Of a stretch of 64,000 nucleotides of DNA, positions 52,046 to 62,293 are shown in pieces. Under the pieces are notes generated by a model. That model ran no database searches and was not told where the DNA came from. It saw nothing but the letters and a program-made list of their open reading frames with translations. Made by a program: the position numbers and the translations under genes. Positions within the stretch are counted from its first letter, which is position 1. Every line of letters begins with the position of its first letter. The DNA comes from Thermus thermophilus HB8 (GTDB lineage: Bacteria > Deinococcota > Deinococci > Deinococcales > Thermaceae), in the NCBI RefSeq assembly GCF_000091545.1, contig NC_006461.1:1524304-1588303 (forward strand). Reading direction: 5' to 3'.

Positions 52046-52402
52046 CTACTCCACCAGCTCCACCAGGGCGAGCGGCGCCCCGTCCCCCCGCCGGCGCTCC
52101 GCCAGCTTGAGGACCCGGGTGTACCCCCCCTGGCGGTCCCGGTAGCGGGGGGCGATCTCGTCAAAGAGCTTCCGCACCAGCTTCACGTCCTGGAGGTCCC
52201 TAAGGACCAACCTGCGGGCGTGGAGGTCGCCCCGCTTGGCCAGGTGGATGAGGTGGTCCACAAACCCCCTGAGCTCCTTGGCCTTGGGCACGGTGGTGGT
52301 GATGCGGCCGTGGGTGAGGAGGCTTTTCGCCTGGTTGCGGTAAAGGGCCAAGCGGTGGGAAGAGTGGCGGTTCAGCTTACGTCCGGACTTCAGGTGGCGC
52401 AT
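52046..52402 (-). CDS. rplQ: 50S ribosomal protein L17
   Basis: 118 residues. The N-terminus [17 protein letters not shown] and the middle [14 protein letters not shown] are L17 hallmarks. It binds 23S rRNA near the exit tunnel rim. Last gene of the alpha operon, 4 nt after rpoA, then tandem terminators. Confidence 0.98.
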
Positions 52403-52406
52403 GGTC

Positions 52407-53354
52407 TCACTCCTTCAGGGTGAAGCCCTTCTTCTCCAGGGCTTCCTTGATCTCCTCCAGGCTCCGCTCCCCAATCCCGGGGATGTTCTTCAGGTCCTTG
52501 AGGTTGAGGGCGAGAAGGGCCCGGACGGACTCAATGCCCTCCTCCTTGAGGCTGTGGAGCACCCGGGTGGAGAGGCCGAGCTCCTCCAAGGGCAGGTCCA
52601 GCTCCTCCTCCTGCTCTGGCGGCGCCTCGGGCTCCTTGGCCTCCTCGGGGGCCGCCACGGCGGCCGCCTGGGGGTTGGAGAAGTAGGTGAGGTGCTCCCG
52701 GAGGATCTCCACCGCCTGGTTCAGGGCCTCGAGGGGGGTGACGGAGCCGTCGGTCCAGATCCTGAGGGTGAGCTTGTCCAGGTCGGTGCGCTGCCCCAGG
52801 CGGGTGTCCTCCACCTGGAAGGCCACGCGGCGCACCGGGGAGAAGACGGCGTCCACCGGGATGGCGTTGATCCGGTCCTTGATGCCGTGCTTCTCCGCCG
52901 GGACGTACCCCACCCCCCGGTCCACCCGGACCTCCATGTTGAGCCGACCCCCCTCCTCCAGGGTGGCGATGTGGAGGTCGGGGTTCATGATCTCCACGTC
53001 GGCCACGGGAAGGAAGTCCCGCGCCTTCACCTCCTTGGGGCCCTCGGCCTTGAGGAGGAGGGTCACGGTCTGGAGGCTGGGGTTCAGGAACCGGACCACC
53101 AGCTCCTTGAGGTTGAGGATGATCTCCACCACGTCCTCCTTGACCCCGGGGATGGTGGAGAACTCGTGGAGGACGTCCTCAATGTAGACGCTGGTGACCG
53201 CGGTCCCAGGGATGGAGGAAAGGAGGATGCGCCGCAGGGGGTTTCCCAGGGTGACGCCGAAGCCCCGCTCCAGGGGCTCCAGGACGAACTCCCCGTACTC
53301 CCGCCCCTGGGTGCGCACCGTGAAGACCGGGGCCTTGAGCTTGGAATCCAACAT
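52407..53354 (-). CDS. rpoA: DNA-directed RNA polymerase alpha subunit
   Basis: 315 residues. The N-terminal assembly domain (about 1-230) starts the beta' / beta scaffold with [19 protein letters not shown] Glu-rich linker with [20 protein letters not shown] follows. The C-terminal domain (about 250-315) has [17 protein letters not shown] and [14 protein letters not shown] and contacts UP elements and activators. It lies between rpsD and rplQ, as in most bacteria. Confidence 0.98.
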
Positions 53355-53372
53355 ACGCCTCCTTCCAGGGGC

Positions 53373-54002
53373 TTACCTGGAGTAGAACTCGATCACCAGC
53401 TGCTCGTTCACGGGCAGGGCCAGGTCCTCCCGGTCGGGCAGGCGGAGGAACTTGCCCTTCATGCCCTCCACGTCCAGGGAGAGCCAGGGGCCCACCTTCC
53501 GGCCCTTCATGGCCTCGAGGTTCTGGCGGATGAGCTCGAGGTTGCGGCTCTTCTCGGCCACGGCGATCTCGTCCCCGGGCCGGACCCGGTAGGAGGGGAG
53601 GTCCACCCGGCGCCCGTTCACGGTGATGTGCCCGTGGCGCACCAGCTGGCGGGCCTGGCGGCGGCTTACGGCGAAGCCCAGCCGGTAGACCACGTTGTCC
53701 AGACGGGACTCCAAAAGCCCCAGGAAGACGGAGCCCGTGACGCCCTTCTTCTTGCTCGCCTCCTCAAACAGGTTGCGGAACTGGCGCTCGGAGATGCCGT
53801 AGATCCGGCGGAGCTTCTGCTTCTCCCTAAGCCGCACCGCGTAGTCGGAGGGGCGGCGCGCCCGCTTCTGCCCGTGCTGCCCAGGGGGGTAGGGGCGGCG
53901 CTCCATGGCGCACTTGGGGCTGTAGCACCGCTCCCCCTTGAGGTAGAGCTTCACGCCTTCCCGGCGGCAAAGACGGCAAACTGGACCAATGTAACGACCC
54001 AT
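53373..54002 (-). CDS. rpsD: 30S ribosomal protein S4
   Basis: 209 residues. The N-terminus holds a CRLCRREG and CYSPKC set that binds zinc, as known for the Thermus S4. The S4 RNA-binding domain is [21 protein letters not shown] primary 16S binder and, in other bacteria, the autoregulator of the alpha operon. Confidence 0.98.
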
Positions 54003-54014
54003 CGCTCACTCCTT

Positions 54015-54404
54015 CTAGGAAGCCTTACGGAACTTCTTCTTGGGCCTGCAGCCGTTGTGGGGGACGGGGGTGTCGTCCACGATGGACTTCACCTGGAGGC
54101 CGGAGGCCTGGAGGGCCCTTATGGCCTGCTCCCGGCCCGCCCCGGTGCCCCGCACGATCACGTCCACGCTCTGCATGCCGTAGGCCATGGCCTTCTTGGC
54201 GGCGTCCAGGGCCGCGAGCTGGGCGGCGTAAGGGGTGCCCTTACGGCTTCCCTTGTAGCCGATGACGCCGCCCGAAGACCAGGTGATGGGGTTGCCGTCC
54301 GGGTCGGTGATGGTGACGATGGTGTTGTTGTAGGAGGCGTGGATGTAGGCGCGACCGCTCGCCACCTGCCGCTTGACCTTTTTCTTGCTCGGCTTCTTGG
54401 CCAT
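54015..54404 (-). CDS. rpsK: 30S ribosomal protein S11
   Basis: 129 residues with the S11 core: [35 protein letters not shown] and the end [15 protein letters not shown]. Forms the platform near the E-site mRNA with S7. Follows rpsM after a 36-nt gap that contains the ribosome site for this gene. Confidence 0.98.
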
Positions 54405-54440
54405 ACTCTCCCTCTCCGGAGTATCCTCTGGCCCTCAGGC

Positions 54441-54821
54441 TCACTTCCTCGGGGCCTTCTTCTTGCCCGCCACCGTCTTGCGGGGCCCCTTGCGGGTGCG
54501 GGCGTTGGTGCGGGTCCGCTGGCCCCGCACCGGCAGCCCCCGCCGATGCCGGAGGCCCCGGTAGCAGCCGATGTCCATGAGGCGCTTGATGTTGGCCGCC
54601 ACCTCGGCCCTGAGCTCCCCCTCCAGCTTCCAGGTGTTCTCCACGTACTCCCGGAGGCGGACCACCTCCGCCTCGGTGAGGTCCTTCACCCGGGTGGCGG
54701 GGTTGATCCCCGTCTTCTCCAGGGCCTCCTTGGCCCGGGCCTTGCCGATGCCGTAGATGTAGGTGAGGGCGACGTCCACCCGCTTGTTCCTGGGAATCTC
54801 TACCCCTGCGATCCTCGCCAC
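54441..54821 (-). CDS. rpsM: 30S ribosomal protein S13
   Basis: 126 residues. [15 protein letters not shown] starts the family, helix-two-turn-helix region [10 protein letters not shown] follows, and the Arg/Lys tail ending [17 protein letters not shown] reaches the P-site tRNA. The head protein bridges to the 50S subunit. First gene of the alpha-operon section. Confidence 0.98.
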
Positions 54822-54832
54822 AGTCCTCCTCC

Positions 54833-54946
54833 CTAACCCTGCCGCTGCTTATGCTTGGGGTTCTCGCAGATGACGTAGACCCGCCCGTGCCGGCGGATCA
54901 CCTTGCACTTGTCGCAGATCCTCTTGACCGACGCGCGCACCTTCAT
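54833..54946 (-). CDS. rpmJ: 50S ribosomal protein L36
   Basis: Only 37 residues, [19 protein letters not shown] to the end KHKQRQG. Zinc ligands are Cys11, Cys14, Cys27 and His32, so this is the C+ form. It lies between infA and rpsM, its usual place. AGGAGG lies upstream in the 9-nt gap to infA. Confidence 0.96.
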
Positions 54947-54955
54947 GCCTGCCTC

Positions 54956-55174
54956 CTACTTGCGGTAAACGATCCGGCCCCGCGTGGGGTCGTAGGGGGT
55001 GATCTCCACCACCACCCGGTCCCCGGGGAGGATGCGGATGTAGTGCATCCGCATCTTGCCCGAGATGTAGGCCAAAATCTCCGGCCCCGAGTCCAGCTTC
55101 ACGCGAAAGGTGGCGTTGGGCAACGCCTCGGTGACCACGCCCTCCGTCCGAATGGTGTCCTTCTCCTTCGCCAT
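54956..55174 (-). CDS. infA: Translation initiation factor IF-1
   Basis: 72 residues, an OB-fold protein that occupies the A site in initiation. [21 protein letters not shown] begins the family pattern; [17 protein letters not shown] is the RNA-binding strand. The ATG at 55174 fits the usual N-terminus; the frame runs open upstream through map as a shadow. It follows map by 8 nt. Confidence 0.97.
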   Translation of the reverse strand: MAKEKDTIRTEGVVTEALPNATFRVKLDSGPEILAYISGKMRMHYIRILPGDRVVVEITPYDPTRGRIVYRK

Positions 55175-55182
55175 ACCCCTCC

Positions 55183-55950
55183 CTACTCGGCCCGCGCCAG
55201 GGCGACCCCGGTGAGAAGCTCGGGGCCTTCTTCCGTCACCAGGACGGTGTTCTCGTAATGGGCGGCGAGGTTGCCTCGGCCGGCGCTCGCCGCCCAGCCA
55301 TCGTCCAATATTACCACAGGTGCGGGCCTTAAGGTGACCATGGGCTCGAGGGCCAGGGTCATCCCGGGGCGGATCTTGGGCCCGGTCCCGGGCTTGCCGA
55401 AGTTCGGCACCTGGGGGTCCTCGTGGATCTCCCGGCCCACCCCGTGCCCCACGAACTCCCGGACCACCCCGTAGCCCCGGCTCTCCAAGAAGGTCTGGAT
55501 GGCGTGGCCCACGTCGCCGAGGCGGAAGCCCGGGCGCAGGTACTTCATCCCCTCCCAGAAGGCGGCCTCCGTGTCCCGGATGAGCCTCTCCGCCTCCGGC
55601 GAGACCCGGCCCACGGGAAAGGTGCGGGCCATGTCGGCGGCGAACCCCTGGTAGATGAGGCCCACGTCCACGGAGAGGATGTCCCCTTCCTTCAGGGGCT
55701 CCTTGGAGGGGATGCCGTGGACCACCACCTCGTTCACCGAGGTGCAAAGGGTGGCGGGGAAGCCGTAGAGCCCGAGGAAGGCGGGCTTGGCCTTGCGCTT
55801 GCGGATGGCCTCGTAGGCGATCTGGTCCAGCTCCCAGGTGGAGACGCCGGGCTCCACGTGGCGGGCCACCTCCTCCACCACCTCGGTGAGGAGGGCCCCC
55901 GCCTCCCGCATGCGCTCAATCTCCCAGGGGCTTTTCAGCTTGATGGCCAT
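55183..55950 (-). CDS. map: Methionine aminopeptidase type I
   Basis: 255 residues. Removes initiator Met. The five metal ligands are in place: Asp in LSVDVGLIY, Asp in FAADMART, His in [12 protein letters not shown], Glu in LALEPMV and Glu in YENTVLVTE. No N-terminal zinc extension. The ATG shares its A with the adk TGA stop (TGATG), so it is coupled to adk. Confidence 0.97.
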   Translation of the reverse strand: MAIKLKSPWEIERMREAGALLTEVVEEVARHVEPGVSTWELDQIAYEAIRKRKAKPAFLGLYGFPATLCTSVNEVVVHGIPSKEPLKEGDILSVDVGLIYQGFAADMARTFPVGRVSPEAERLIRDTEAAFWEGMKYLRPGFRLGDVGHAIQTFLESRGYGVVREFVGHGVGREIHEDPQVPNFGKPGTGPKIRPGMTLALEPMVTLRPAPVVILDDGWAASAGRGNLAAHYENTVLVTEEGPELLTGVALARAE

Positions 55951-56510
55951 CAGATCCCTAACGCCGCCCGGATCCGGGCGTAGACCTCGTCCGGGGTGCC
56001 GAGCCCGTCCACCCGCTTCAGCACCCCCCTGGCCTCATAGTAGCCCACCAGGGGCTCGGTTTTCTCCCGGTAGACCTCGAGGCGGCGCCTCACGGTCTCC
56101 TCGTTGTCGTCGGAGCGGCCCTCGAGCTCGGCCCGCCTGAGGATGCGCCGGACGAGCTCCTCCTCGGGGACCTCCACCAGCACCACCCCGAGGAGCCGGG
56201 TGCCGGTCTCCGAAAGGAGGCGGTCCAAGGCCTCGGCCTGGGCCAGGGTGCGGGGGAAGCCGTCAAAGATCACCCGCTCGGCCAGCTCCTCCCGGATAAG
56301 CTCCAGGATGAGGTCGTCGGGGACCAGGTCCCCCCGCTCCATGATGGGCCTCACCCGCTCGCCCAAAGGGGTCCCCCGGGCCACGTGGTCCCGGAGGATG
56401 TCCCCCGTGGAGAGCTTCTTGAAGCCGAGCTCCTGGGCGAGCCTCGAGGCCTGGGTGCCCTTGCCCGCCCCCGGAGGTCCCAGGAAGATCACCGCCTGTC
56501 CCACGTCCAC
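55950..56510 (-). CDS. adk: Adenylate kinase
   Basis: 186 residues. P-loop LGPPGAGKGTQAS near residue 10; the AMP-binding LSTGDILRDHVA and FDGFPRTLAQAEAL follow. The LID is the short form: RRILRRAELEGRSDDNEETVRRR with no zinc cysteines. AMP + ATP to 2 ADP. It sits between secY and map as in the standard spc operon. Confidence 0.97.
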   Translation of the reverse strand: MDVGQAVIFLGPPGAGKGTQASRLAQELGFKKLSTGDILRDHVARGTPLGERVRPIMERGDLVPDDLILELIREELAERVIFDGFPRTLAQAEALDRLLSETGTRLLGVVLVEVPEEELVRRILRRAELEGRSDDNEETVRRRLEVYREKTEPLVGYYEARGVLKRVDGLGTPDEVYARIRAALGI

Positions 56511-56513
56511 CTC

Positions 56514-57830
56514 CTACCGGTTCCGCCCCCGCAGGCGCCCGCGGGAGAGGAAGCCCTCGTAGCTCCTGAGCATGAGCTGGCTCTCCACCTGCCTCAGGGT
56601 GTCCAAGGCCACGCCCACCACGATGAGGAGGCCGATGCCTGAGAAGGCGATGCTGTGGATGCCGGTGAGGTTCTGGATGATCTGGGGAAGGAGGGTCACG
56701 AGCCCAAGGAAGAGGGCCCCCCAGAGGGTGAGACGGGAAACGATATGCTCCAGGAACTTCACCGTGGGCTCGCCCGGGCGGATCCCCGGGATGAACCCCC
56801 CGTACTCCCGCAGCGACTCGGCGATGCGCTTGGGGTCAAACTGGACGGCGGTGTAGACGTAGGTGAAGAGGATGACGAGGAGGACCTCTATGAAGAGCCC
56901 CGAAGGCCGGGTGGGGTTGAAGAAGTTGGCGATGCCCTGCAGCACGGGGTTGTCCTGGAAGGGGGCGGCCAGGAAGATGGGGATCTGCAGGATGGCCGCG
57001 GCGAAGATGATGGGGATCACCCCGGCGGCGTTGAGCTTGATGGGGATGTAGGTGGCCTGGCCCCCGTAGACCCTGCGCCCCACCACCTTGCGGGCGTACT
57101 GGACGGGGATCCTGCGCTCGGCCTGCTGGACGGCGGCCATGCCGGCGAAGGCCAGGACGATGAAGGCGAGGAAGAAGAGGAAGGCCACCAGGTTGACCTC
57201 CCCGGTGCGGATGAGGCCTATGGTGCGCAGGATCTGGGGAAGCCATTCCACCACGATCCCGGCGAAGATGATGAGGCTCGTGCCGTTGCCGATGCCGTAC
57301 TCGGTGATGCGCTCCGCCATCCACAGGAGGAGGGCGATGCCCGCCACCTGGGTCACCACCACCACGAACCAGAAGAAGGGGCCGGGGGACCAGCCCGGGA
57401 GGAGGAAGCGGCCCCCCTCGGCCCCCAAAAAGGCCGTGGCCAGGAAGAACCCCTGGAAGGCGCCCAGGGCGATGCCCCCGATGCGGGTGTACTGGTTGAT
57501 GATGCGCCGCCCCTCCTCCCCCTCCTTGGAGAGCTTCTCCAGCGCCGGCACCACCGTGACCAGGATCTGCATGATGATGGCCGCGGTGATGTAGGGCATG
57601 ATGCCCAGGGCGAAGATGGAGAAGCGCTCAAAGTTGCCCCCGGAGAAGAGGTTGATGATGCCGAAGACCCCGCCTTGGGCCGTGCGCAGGAACTCCTGGA
57701 TCTTGTCCAGGTCCACCCCCGGGGTGGGGATGAAGGCCCCGAGGCGGTAGGCGGCGAGGACGAGGAGGGTGAAGAGCACCCGCTGGCGGAGCTCGGGGAT
57801 CTGCAGGGCGCTCCAGAAGGCCTTGAGCAT
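56514..57830 (-). CDS. secY: Protein translocase subunit SecY
   Basis: 438 residues, ten membrane helices forming the protein-conducting channel. FIPTPGVDLDKI follows helix 1 (plug region), GIMPYITAAIIMQIL is the gate helix 2 region, and the cytoplasmic loops FDPKRIAESLREYGGFIPG and RRIPVQYARKVVG bind the ribosome and SecA. It follows rplO with one nt between. Confidence 0.98.
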   Translation of the reverse strand: MLKAFWSALQIPELRQRVLFTLLVLAAYRLGAFIPTPGVDLDKIQEFLRTAQGGVFGIINLFSGGNFERFSIFALGIMPYITAAIIMQILVTVVPALEKLSKEGEEGRRIINQYTRIGGIALGAFQGFFLATAFLGAEGGRFLLPGWSPGPFFWFVVVVTQVAGIALLLWMAERITEYGIGNGTSLIIFAGIVVEWLPQILRTIGLIRTGEVNLVAFLFFLAFIVLAFAGMAAVQQAERRIPVQYARKVVGRRVYGGQATYIPIKLNAAGVIPIIFAAAILQIPIFLAAPFQDNPVLQGIANFFNPTRPSGLFIEVLLVILFTYVYTAVQFDPKRIAESLREYGGFIPGIRPGEPTVKFLEHIVSRLTLWGALFLGLVTLLPQIIQNLTGIHSIAFSGIGLLIVVGVALDTLRQVESQLMLRSYEGFLSRGRLRGRNR

Positions 57831-57831
57831 C

Positions 57832-58284
57832 TCAGGCCTCCAGGAGGACCGGCTCCCCGCCCGCGGCCTTCAGCTTCTCTAGGGCGCTCTTGGAGAAGGC
57901 GTGGGCCACCACCTTGAGGGGCTTGGCCTCGCCCTCCCCCAGGATCTTGAGGCGGTACCCCTTCTTCAGGAGGCCCGCCCGGACCAGAAGCTCCGGGGTG
58001 ACCTCGCCCTCAAAGCGGGCGAGGTCCTTGAGGTTCACCCCCTGGTACCGGGGGCGCTTGATCTCCCCGGGCACCTGCCCCTGCATGCCCCGCTTGGGCA
58101 GGCGCATCAGGGTCGTGGACCGGCCGCCCTCAAAGCGGCGCGGGTCCTTGAGCCCGCCGGAGCGGGACTTCTGCCCCTTGTGCCCGCGGGTCGCCGTCTT
58201 GCCGTGACCGGAGCCCGGGCCCCGGCCCACCCGCTTGCGCCGCTTGTTGGCCCCCGGGTTGGGCCTGAGATCGGAAAGCTTCAT
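57832..58284 (-). CDS. rplO: 50S ribosomal protein L15
   Basis: 150 residues. The long basic N-terminal extension [19 protein letters not shown] reaches into 23S rRNA and the globular part ends GEPVLLEA. The start overlaps the rpmD stop by 4 nt (ATGA). Confidence 0.98.
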
Positions 58285-58463
58285 TCCACCACCTCCACGC
58301 GCACGAGGTGCGCCACCTTCTCCACGTTCCCCCGGATGGCGGGGGTGTCCTCGAGGACCCGCTCCTGCTGAAGCCGCCTAAGCCCCAGGGCCTTGAGGGC
58401 CGCCTTCTGGTCCTTGGGGTAGCCGATGGGGCTCTTCACCAGCTTAACCTTGAGCCTGGGCAT
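58281..58463 (-). CDS. rpmD: 50S ribosomal protein L30
   Basis: 60 residues: [20 protein letters not shown] then [20 protein letters not shown], a small two-helix protein typical of bacterial L30. Its start lies 20 nt inside the end of rpsE. Confidence 0.97.
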
Positions 58464-58932
58464 GGGCCTCCCCCTTCCTGAGCCGCTCCACGTCGGCCTT
58501 GGTCCTGAGCTGCCGCAGGGCCTCCATGGTGGCGTAGGCGATGTTGATGGGGTTGCGGCTCCCGAGCTCCTTGGTGAGGATGTCGGTCACCCCGGCGAGC
58601 TCCAGGATGGCCCGGGGCACCGCGCCCGCGATCACCCCCGTGCCCGGGGCCGCCGGCTTCAGCACGATCTTGGAGGCCCCGAACTCCACCTCAATCTCGT
58701 GGGGGATGGTGCCGTTCTGGAGGGGCACCTCCACCATGTTGCGGCGGGCGTAGTACCCCGCCTTCTGCACCGCCAGCGGCACCTCGGGGGCCTTGCCGAA
58801 GCCCAGGCCCACCCGGCCCTGACGGTCGCCCACCACCACCAAAGCGCCGAAGCGGAAGCGGCGCCCGCCCGCCTGCATCCGGGCGGTGCGCCGGATCAGG
58901 ATCATCTTCTCTTCAAAGTCGGTCTCCGGCAT
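58444..58932 (-). CDS. rpsE: 30S ribosomal protein S5
   Basis: 162 residues. [20 protein letters not shown] holds the double-strand RNA-binding-like fold and the translational-fidelity loop; [18 protein letters not shown] is in the C-terminal domain. It helps decoding accuracy and mRNA unwinding at the entry site. Confidence 0.98.
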
Positions 58933-58944
58933 GGGTCTCCTCCC

Positions 58945-59283
58945 TTAGAACTCGAGGCCGCCTTCCCGGGCCCCTTCCGCCAGGGCCTTCACCCGGCCGT
59001 GGTACTTGTAGGGCCCCCGGTCAAAGGCCACCTGCTTGATGCCAAGCGCCAGGGCCTTCTCCGCCAAGGCCCGGCCCACCTGGCGGGCCACCTCCGTCTT
59101 GTTGCCCTTGAGCTTCAGGGCCAGGCTGGAGGCGGACACCAGGGTAACCCCCTTCTCGTCGTCAATGATCTGGGCGTAGATGTGCTTCAGGCTCCGGAAG
59201 ACGGAGAGGCGGAGCCTCCCGGTGCGCTTGATGCGGTTGCGCACGCGGAACTTACGGCGCTCGTAAGCGGTCAAACGTGCCAT
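58945..59283 (-). CDS. rplR: 50S ribosomal protein L18
   Basis: 112 residues. The basic N-terminus [20 protein letters not shown] binds 5S r[23 protein letters not shown] near the end is conserved. Part of the central protuberance with L5. Confidence 0.98.
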
Positions 59284-59294
59284 CTCTCCCCCCG

Positions 59295-59837
59295 CTACTT
59301 CTTGGCCCCGGCCTTACCCGGCTTGAGGCGGACCGGCTCGCCCGCGTAGTAGATCCCCTTCTCGTGGTAGGCGCTGGGCTTCCTGATGGCCCGGATGTTG
59401 GCGGCCACCTGCCCCACCTTCTGCTTGTCGATCCCCGAGACCCGGACCCGGGTAGGCTCGGGCACCTCAAAGGTGATGCCCTCCGGGGGCTCCACCACCA
59501 CGGGGTGGCTGAAGCCCACGGTGAGCTCGAGGGCCCGCCCCACGAGCCGGGCCCGGTAGCCGATGCCCTTGATGAGGAGCTCCTTGCTGTACCCCTCGGA
59601 AACGCCCTTGACCGCGTTGGCGATGAGGGTCCGGGTCAGGCCGTGGAGGCTCTTGTGGCGGCGCTCGTCGGAGGGCCGCTCCACCCGGACCACGCCCTCC
59701 TCCACCACCACCCGCATCTCGGGGCTTACCGGAACCTCCAGCTCCCCCTTGGGGCCCTTGACCTTGACCCGCCCGGGAGCCACCTCCACGCTCACGCCCT
59801 TGGGTACGGGAATGGGTAGCCTTCCGATCCTAGACAT
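59295..59837 (-). CDS. rplF: 50S ribosomal protein L6
   Basis: 180 residues with two similar domains. [15 protein letters not shown] begins the family; [19 protein letters not shown] marks the second domain start. Located near the factor-binding site. The ATG at 59837 shares its A with the rpsH TGA stop (TGATG); upstream GTG/ATG codons in frame are not needed. Confidence 0.97.
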
Positions 59838-60253
59838 CACCACACCTCGCAGATGAGCTCGCCGCCCACGCCCAGCTTCCGGGCCTCACGGTCGGTGAGA
59901 ACCCCCTTGGAGGTGGAGAGGATGGCGATCCCCAGGCCCCGGCGCACCCGGGGGATCTCCTTGACCCCCACGTACACCCGCCGCCCCGGCTTGCTGATCC
60001 GCCGGATGTGGTGGATCACCTGCTCCGGCCTGGGGTCAGGCCCTTGGCGCCGGGGGCCGTACTTCAGGTAGACCCGCAGGTAGGGCTTGCCGTCCACGTC
60101 CACCCGCTCGTACCCCTTGATGAACCCCTCCCGCGCGAGGATCCTCAGGATCTCCTCCTTGAAGCGGGAGGCGGGCACGTCCGTGCTCTCCTTGTAGACC
60201 CGGGTGGCGTTCCTGATCCGGGTCAGCATGTCGGCGATGGGATCCGTCAGCAT
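59837..60253 (-). CDS. rpsH: 30S ribosomal protein S8
   Basis: 138 residues. [20 protein letters not shown] begins the family, and the C-terminal [18 protein letters not shown] is the rRNA-binding domain. In E. coli S8 represses the spc operon by binding its mRNA. The 69-nt gap before this gene is the largest in the block. Confidence 0.98.
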
Positions 60254-60287
60254 TTCCGCTCTCCTTTGTCGCTACTCCTGGCCCATG

Positions 60288-60313
60288 CGGTCTCGGGAGA
60301 ACCCCCCCGACCG
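60288..60313 (-). other. Bulged hairpin in the rpsN-rpsH gap
   Basis: CGGTC-TC-GGG (60288-60297) pairs with CCCGACCG (60306-60313), leaving a two-base bulge. It lies 35-60 nt before the rpsH start. It may be an mRNA control site or only a spacer structure. Confidence 0.4.
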
Positions 60314-60322
60314 GACCACGGC

Positions 60323-60508
60323 CTACCAGCTGGCCTTCCGCACCCCGGGAAGCTGCCCCTTGTGGGCGAGCTCCCGCAGGCAGATCCGGCAGAGCCCGAA
60401 GAAGCGGTACACGCTCCGGGCGCGGCCGCACCGCACGCAGCGGGTGTAGGCCCGCACCTTGAACTTAGGGGTCCGCTTGGCCTTCTCAATCAGCGCCTTT
60501 CTCGCCAT
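60323..60508 (-). CDS. rpsZ: 30S ribosomal protein S14 type Z
   Basis: 61 residues, the short zinc-binding form. Cysteines are in [13 protein letters not shown] and [12 protein letters not shown] (CxxC and CxxC). Sits in the head near S3 and S10. It follows rplE by 7 nt. Confidence 0.97.
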
Positions 60509-60515
60509 CGCAACC

Positions 60516-61064
60516 TCACTTGCGGAAGGGGAAGCCCAAAAGCTCCAAAAGGGCCCGGGCCTCCTCGTCGGTCTCGGCGGTGGTCACCACCGCGATGTCC
60601 ATGCCCCGCAGGGCGTCCACCATGTCGTAGGTGATCTCCGGGAAGATGAGCTGCTCCCTCAGGCCCAGGTTGTAGTTGCCCCGGCCGTCAAAGCTGTTGG
60701 GGTTGAGCCCCCGGAAGTCGCGGATGCGGGGAAGGGCCACGTTGAGGAGCTTTTCCAGGAAGATCCACATCCGGTCGCGCCGCAGGGTGACCCGGAGGCC
60801 GATGGGCATCCCCTTGCGGAGCTTGAAGTTGGAGATGGACTTCTTGGCCCGGGTGACCGCGGGCTTCTGCCCCGTGATGAGGGCGAGCTCCTGGGCCGCC
60901 TTCTCCAGGATGCGGGCGTCCTCCTTGGCCTCGCCCAACCCCTGGTTGATGACCACCTTCTCCAGCCTGGGCACCTCCCAGACGTTCTGGTAGCCGAAGC
61001 GGCGGATGAGCTCGGGGCGGACCTCCTCGTAGTACTTGCGCTTAAGGGCCACGTCCAAGGGCAT
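60516..61064 (-). CDS. rplE: 50S ribosomal protein L5
   Basis: 182 residues. [38 protein letters not shown] and [17 protein letters not shown] are family landmarks. Binds 5S rRNA and contacts P-site tRNA and S13. Confidence 0.98.
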
Positions 61065-61067
61065 ACC

Positions 61068-61400
61068 TCACTCCTCCGTGTCCAGGGCCCCGCCGCACTT
61101 GGCGCAGACCCGGATCTTCTTGCCGTTCTCCAGGAACTTCTTCCGCACCCGGGTGGGCTTGCCGCAGGCGGGGCAGATGGGGCGGACCTTGGAGGCGTGC
61201 AGGGGGGCCTCCTTCTCAATGAAGCCGCCCTGGGGGTACTTAGGGCTCACCCGCACCGCCTTCTTCACGATGTTGACCCCCTCCACGATGACGGCGTACT
61301 TCTTGGGCAAGACCTCCTTCACCTTGCCCACCCGGCCCTTGTACTTGCCGGAGGCCACGAGAACCGTGTCCCCCTTCTTCACGTGCATCTTCACCCGCAT
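61068..61400 (-). CDS. rplX: 50S ribosomal protein L24 with zinc-finger cysteines
   Basis: 110 residues. The KOW motif [20 protein letters not shown] starts the family. The C-terminal part has CPACGK and CAKCGG, a C4 set able to bind zinc, found only in some bacterial L24 proteins. An assembly initiator protein. Its ATG shares a base with the rplN stop. Confidence 0.97.
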
Positions 61401-61768
61401 TAGAGCACCTCCGGCGCCAGGGAGACGATCTTCATGAAGCCCTTCTCGCGAAGCTCCCGGGCCACGGGGCCGAAGACGCGGGTGCCGCGGGGCTCCAGCT
61501 GGTTGTTGATGATCACGGCGGCGTTGTCGTCAAAGCGGATGGCGGAGCCGTCGGGGCGCTTGATCTCCTTCTTGGTGCGCACCACCACGGCCTTGACCAC
61601 GTCCCCTTCCTTGACCGCCCCCCGGGGGATGGCCTCCTTGACGCTGGCCACGATCACGTCCCCCACGGTGGCGTACTTGGCGTTGGAGCCCTTGAGCACC
61701 CGGATGCACATGATCTTCCGGGCCCCGGTGTTGTCGGCCACCTCGAGGTAGGTCTGCGGCTGGATCAT
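61400..61768 (-). CDS. rplN: 50S ribosomal protein L14
   Basis: 122 residues. [20 protein letters not shown] is the family N-terminus; [20 protein letters not shown] is conserved near the end. It forms an intersubunit bridge with 16S helix 14 region. The ATG overlaps the rpsQ stop (ATGA). Confidence 0.98.
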
Positions 61769-62082
61769 GCCTTACCTCCCCGCTTGGAAAGGCTCTCGTA
61801 GTTCTGGCGGCGGATGAGGTACTTCTCCACCAGGTCCATCCGGCCCGACTCCACCAGGCGGAGCACCCGGAAACGCTTGCGCTTGGAGATGGGCCGGGAC
61901 TCAATGATCTCCACCACGTCCCCCAGCTTGTACTTCTCCTCGGGGTCGTGGGCCAGGTACTTCTTGGAGCGCTTGATCACCTTGCCGTAGAGGGGGTGGG
62001 GGAACTGGCGCTCCACCAAGACCGTGACGGTCTTCTGCATCTTGTCGCTGACCACCACCCCGGTGAGGACCTTCTTAGGCAT
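61765..62082 (-). CDS. rpsQ: 30S ribosomal protein S17 with C-terminal extension
   Basis: 105 residues, about 20 longer than E. coli S17. The OB fold has [19 protein letters not shown] and [20 protein letters not shown]. The extra C-terminal helix, [15 protein letters not shown], is a known trait of Thermus S17. Overlaps rpmC by 8 nt. Confidence 0.98.
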
Positions 62083-62293
62083 TCTGCCTCCTCTTCTCGT
62101 TCAAGACCGTAAGGAGCCTGGCGATCTGGCGCTTGAGGTCCCTGATCTTGTGGTTTTGGGAAAGCTGGCCGATGGAGGCCTGGAAGCGGAGCTCCATGAG
62201 CTCCCGCTTCTTCTCCCGCACGAGCTTCTCCAGCTCCACGGGGGAGAGCTTCCGGGCCTCCTCCAGCTGCTTCCTCACCTCACTGAGCTTCAT
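62075..62293 (-). CDS. rpmC: 50S ribosomal protein L29
   Basis: 72 residues, all helical: [34 protein letters not shown] and [15 protein letters not shown]. It sits by the tunnel exit with L23. It overlaps rplP by 14 nt and rpsQ by 8 nt. Confidence 0.98.

Noticed and set aside
52401..54836. An 811-codon plus-strand frame across rpoA, rpsD, rpsK and rpsM
   Set aside because: It crosses four conserved minus-strand genes and has no motif of its own.
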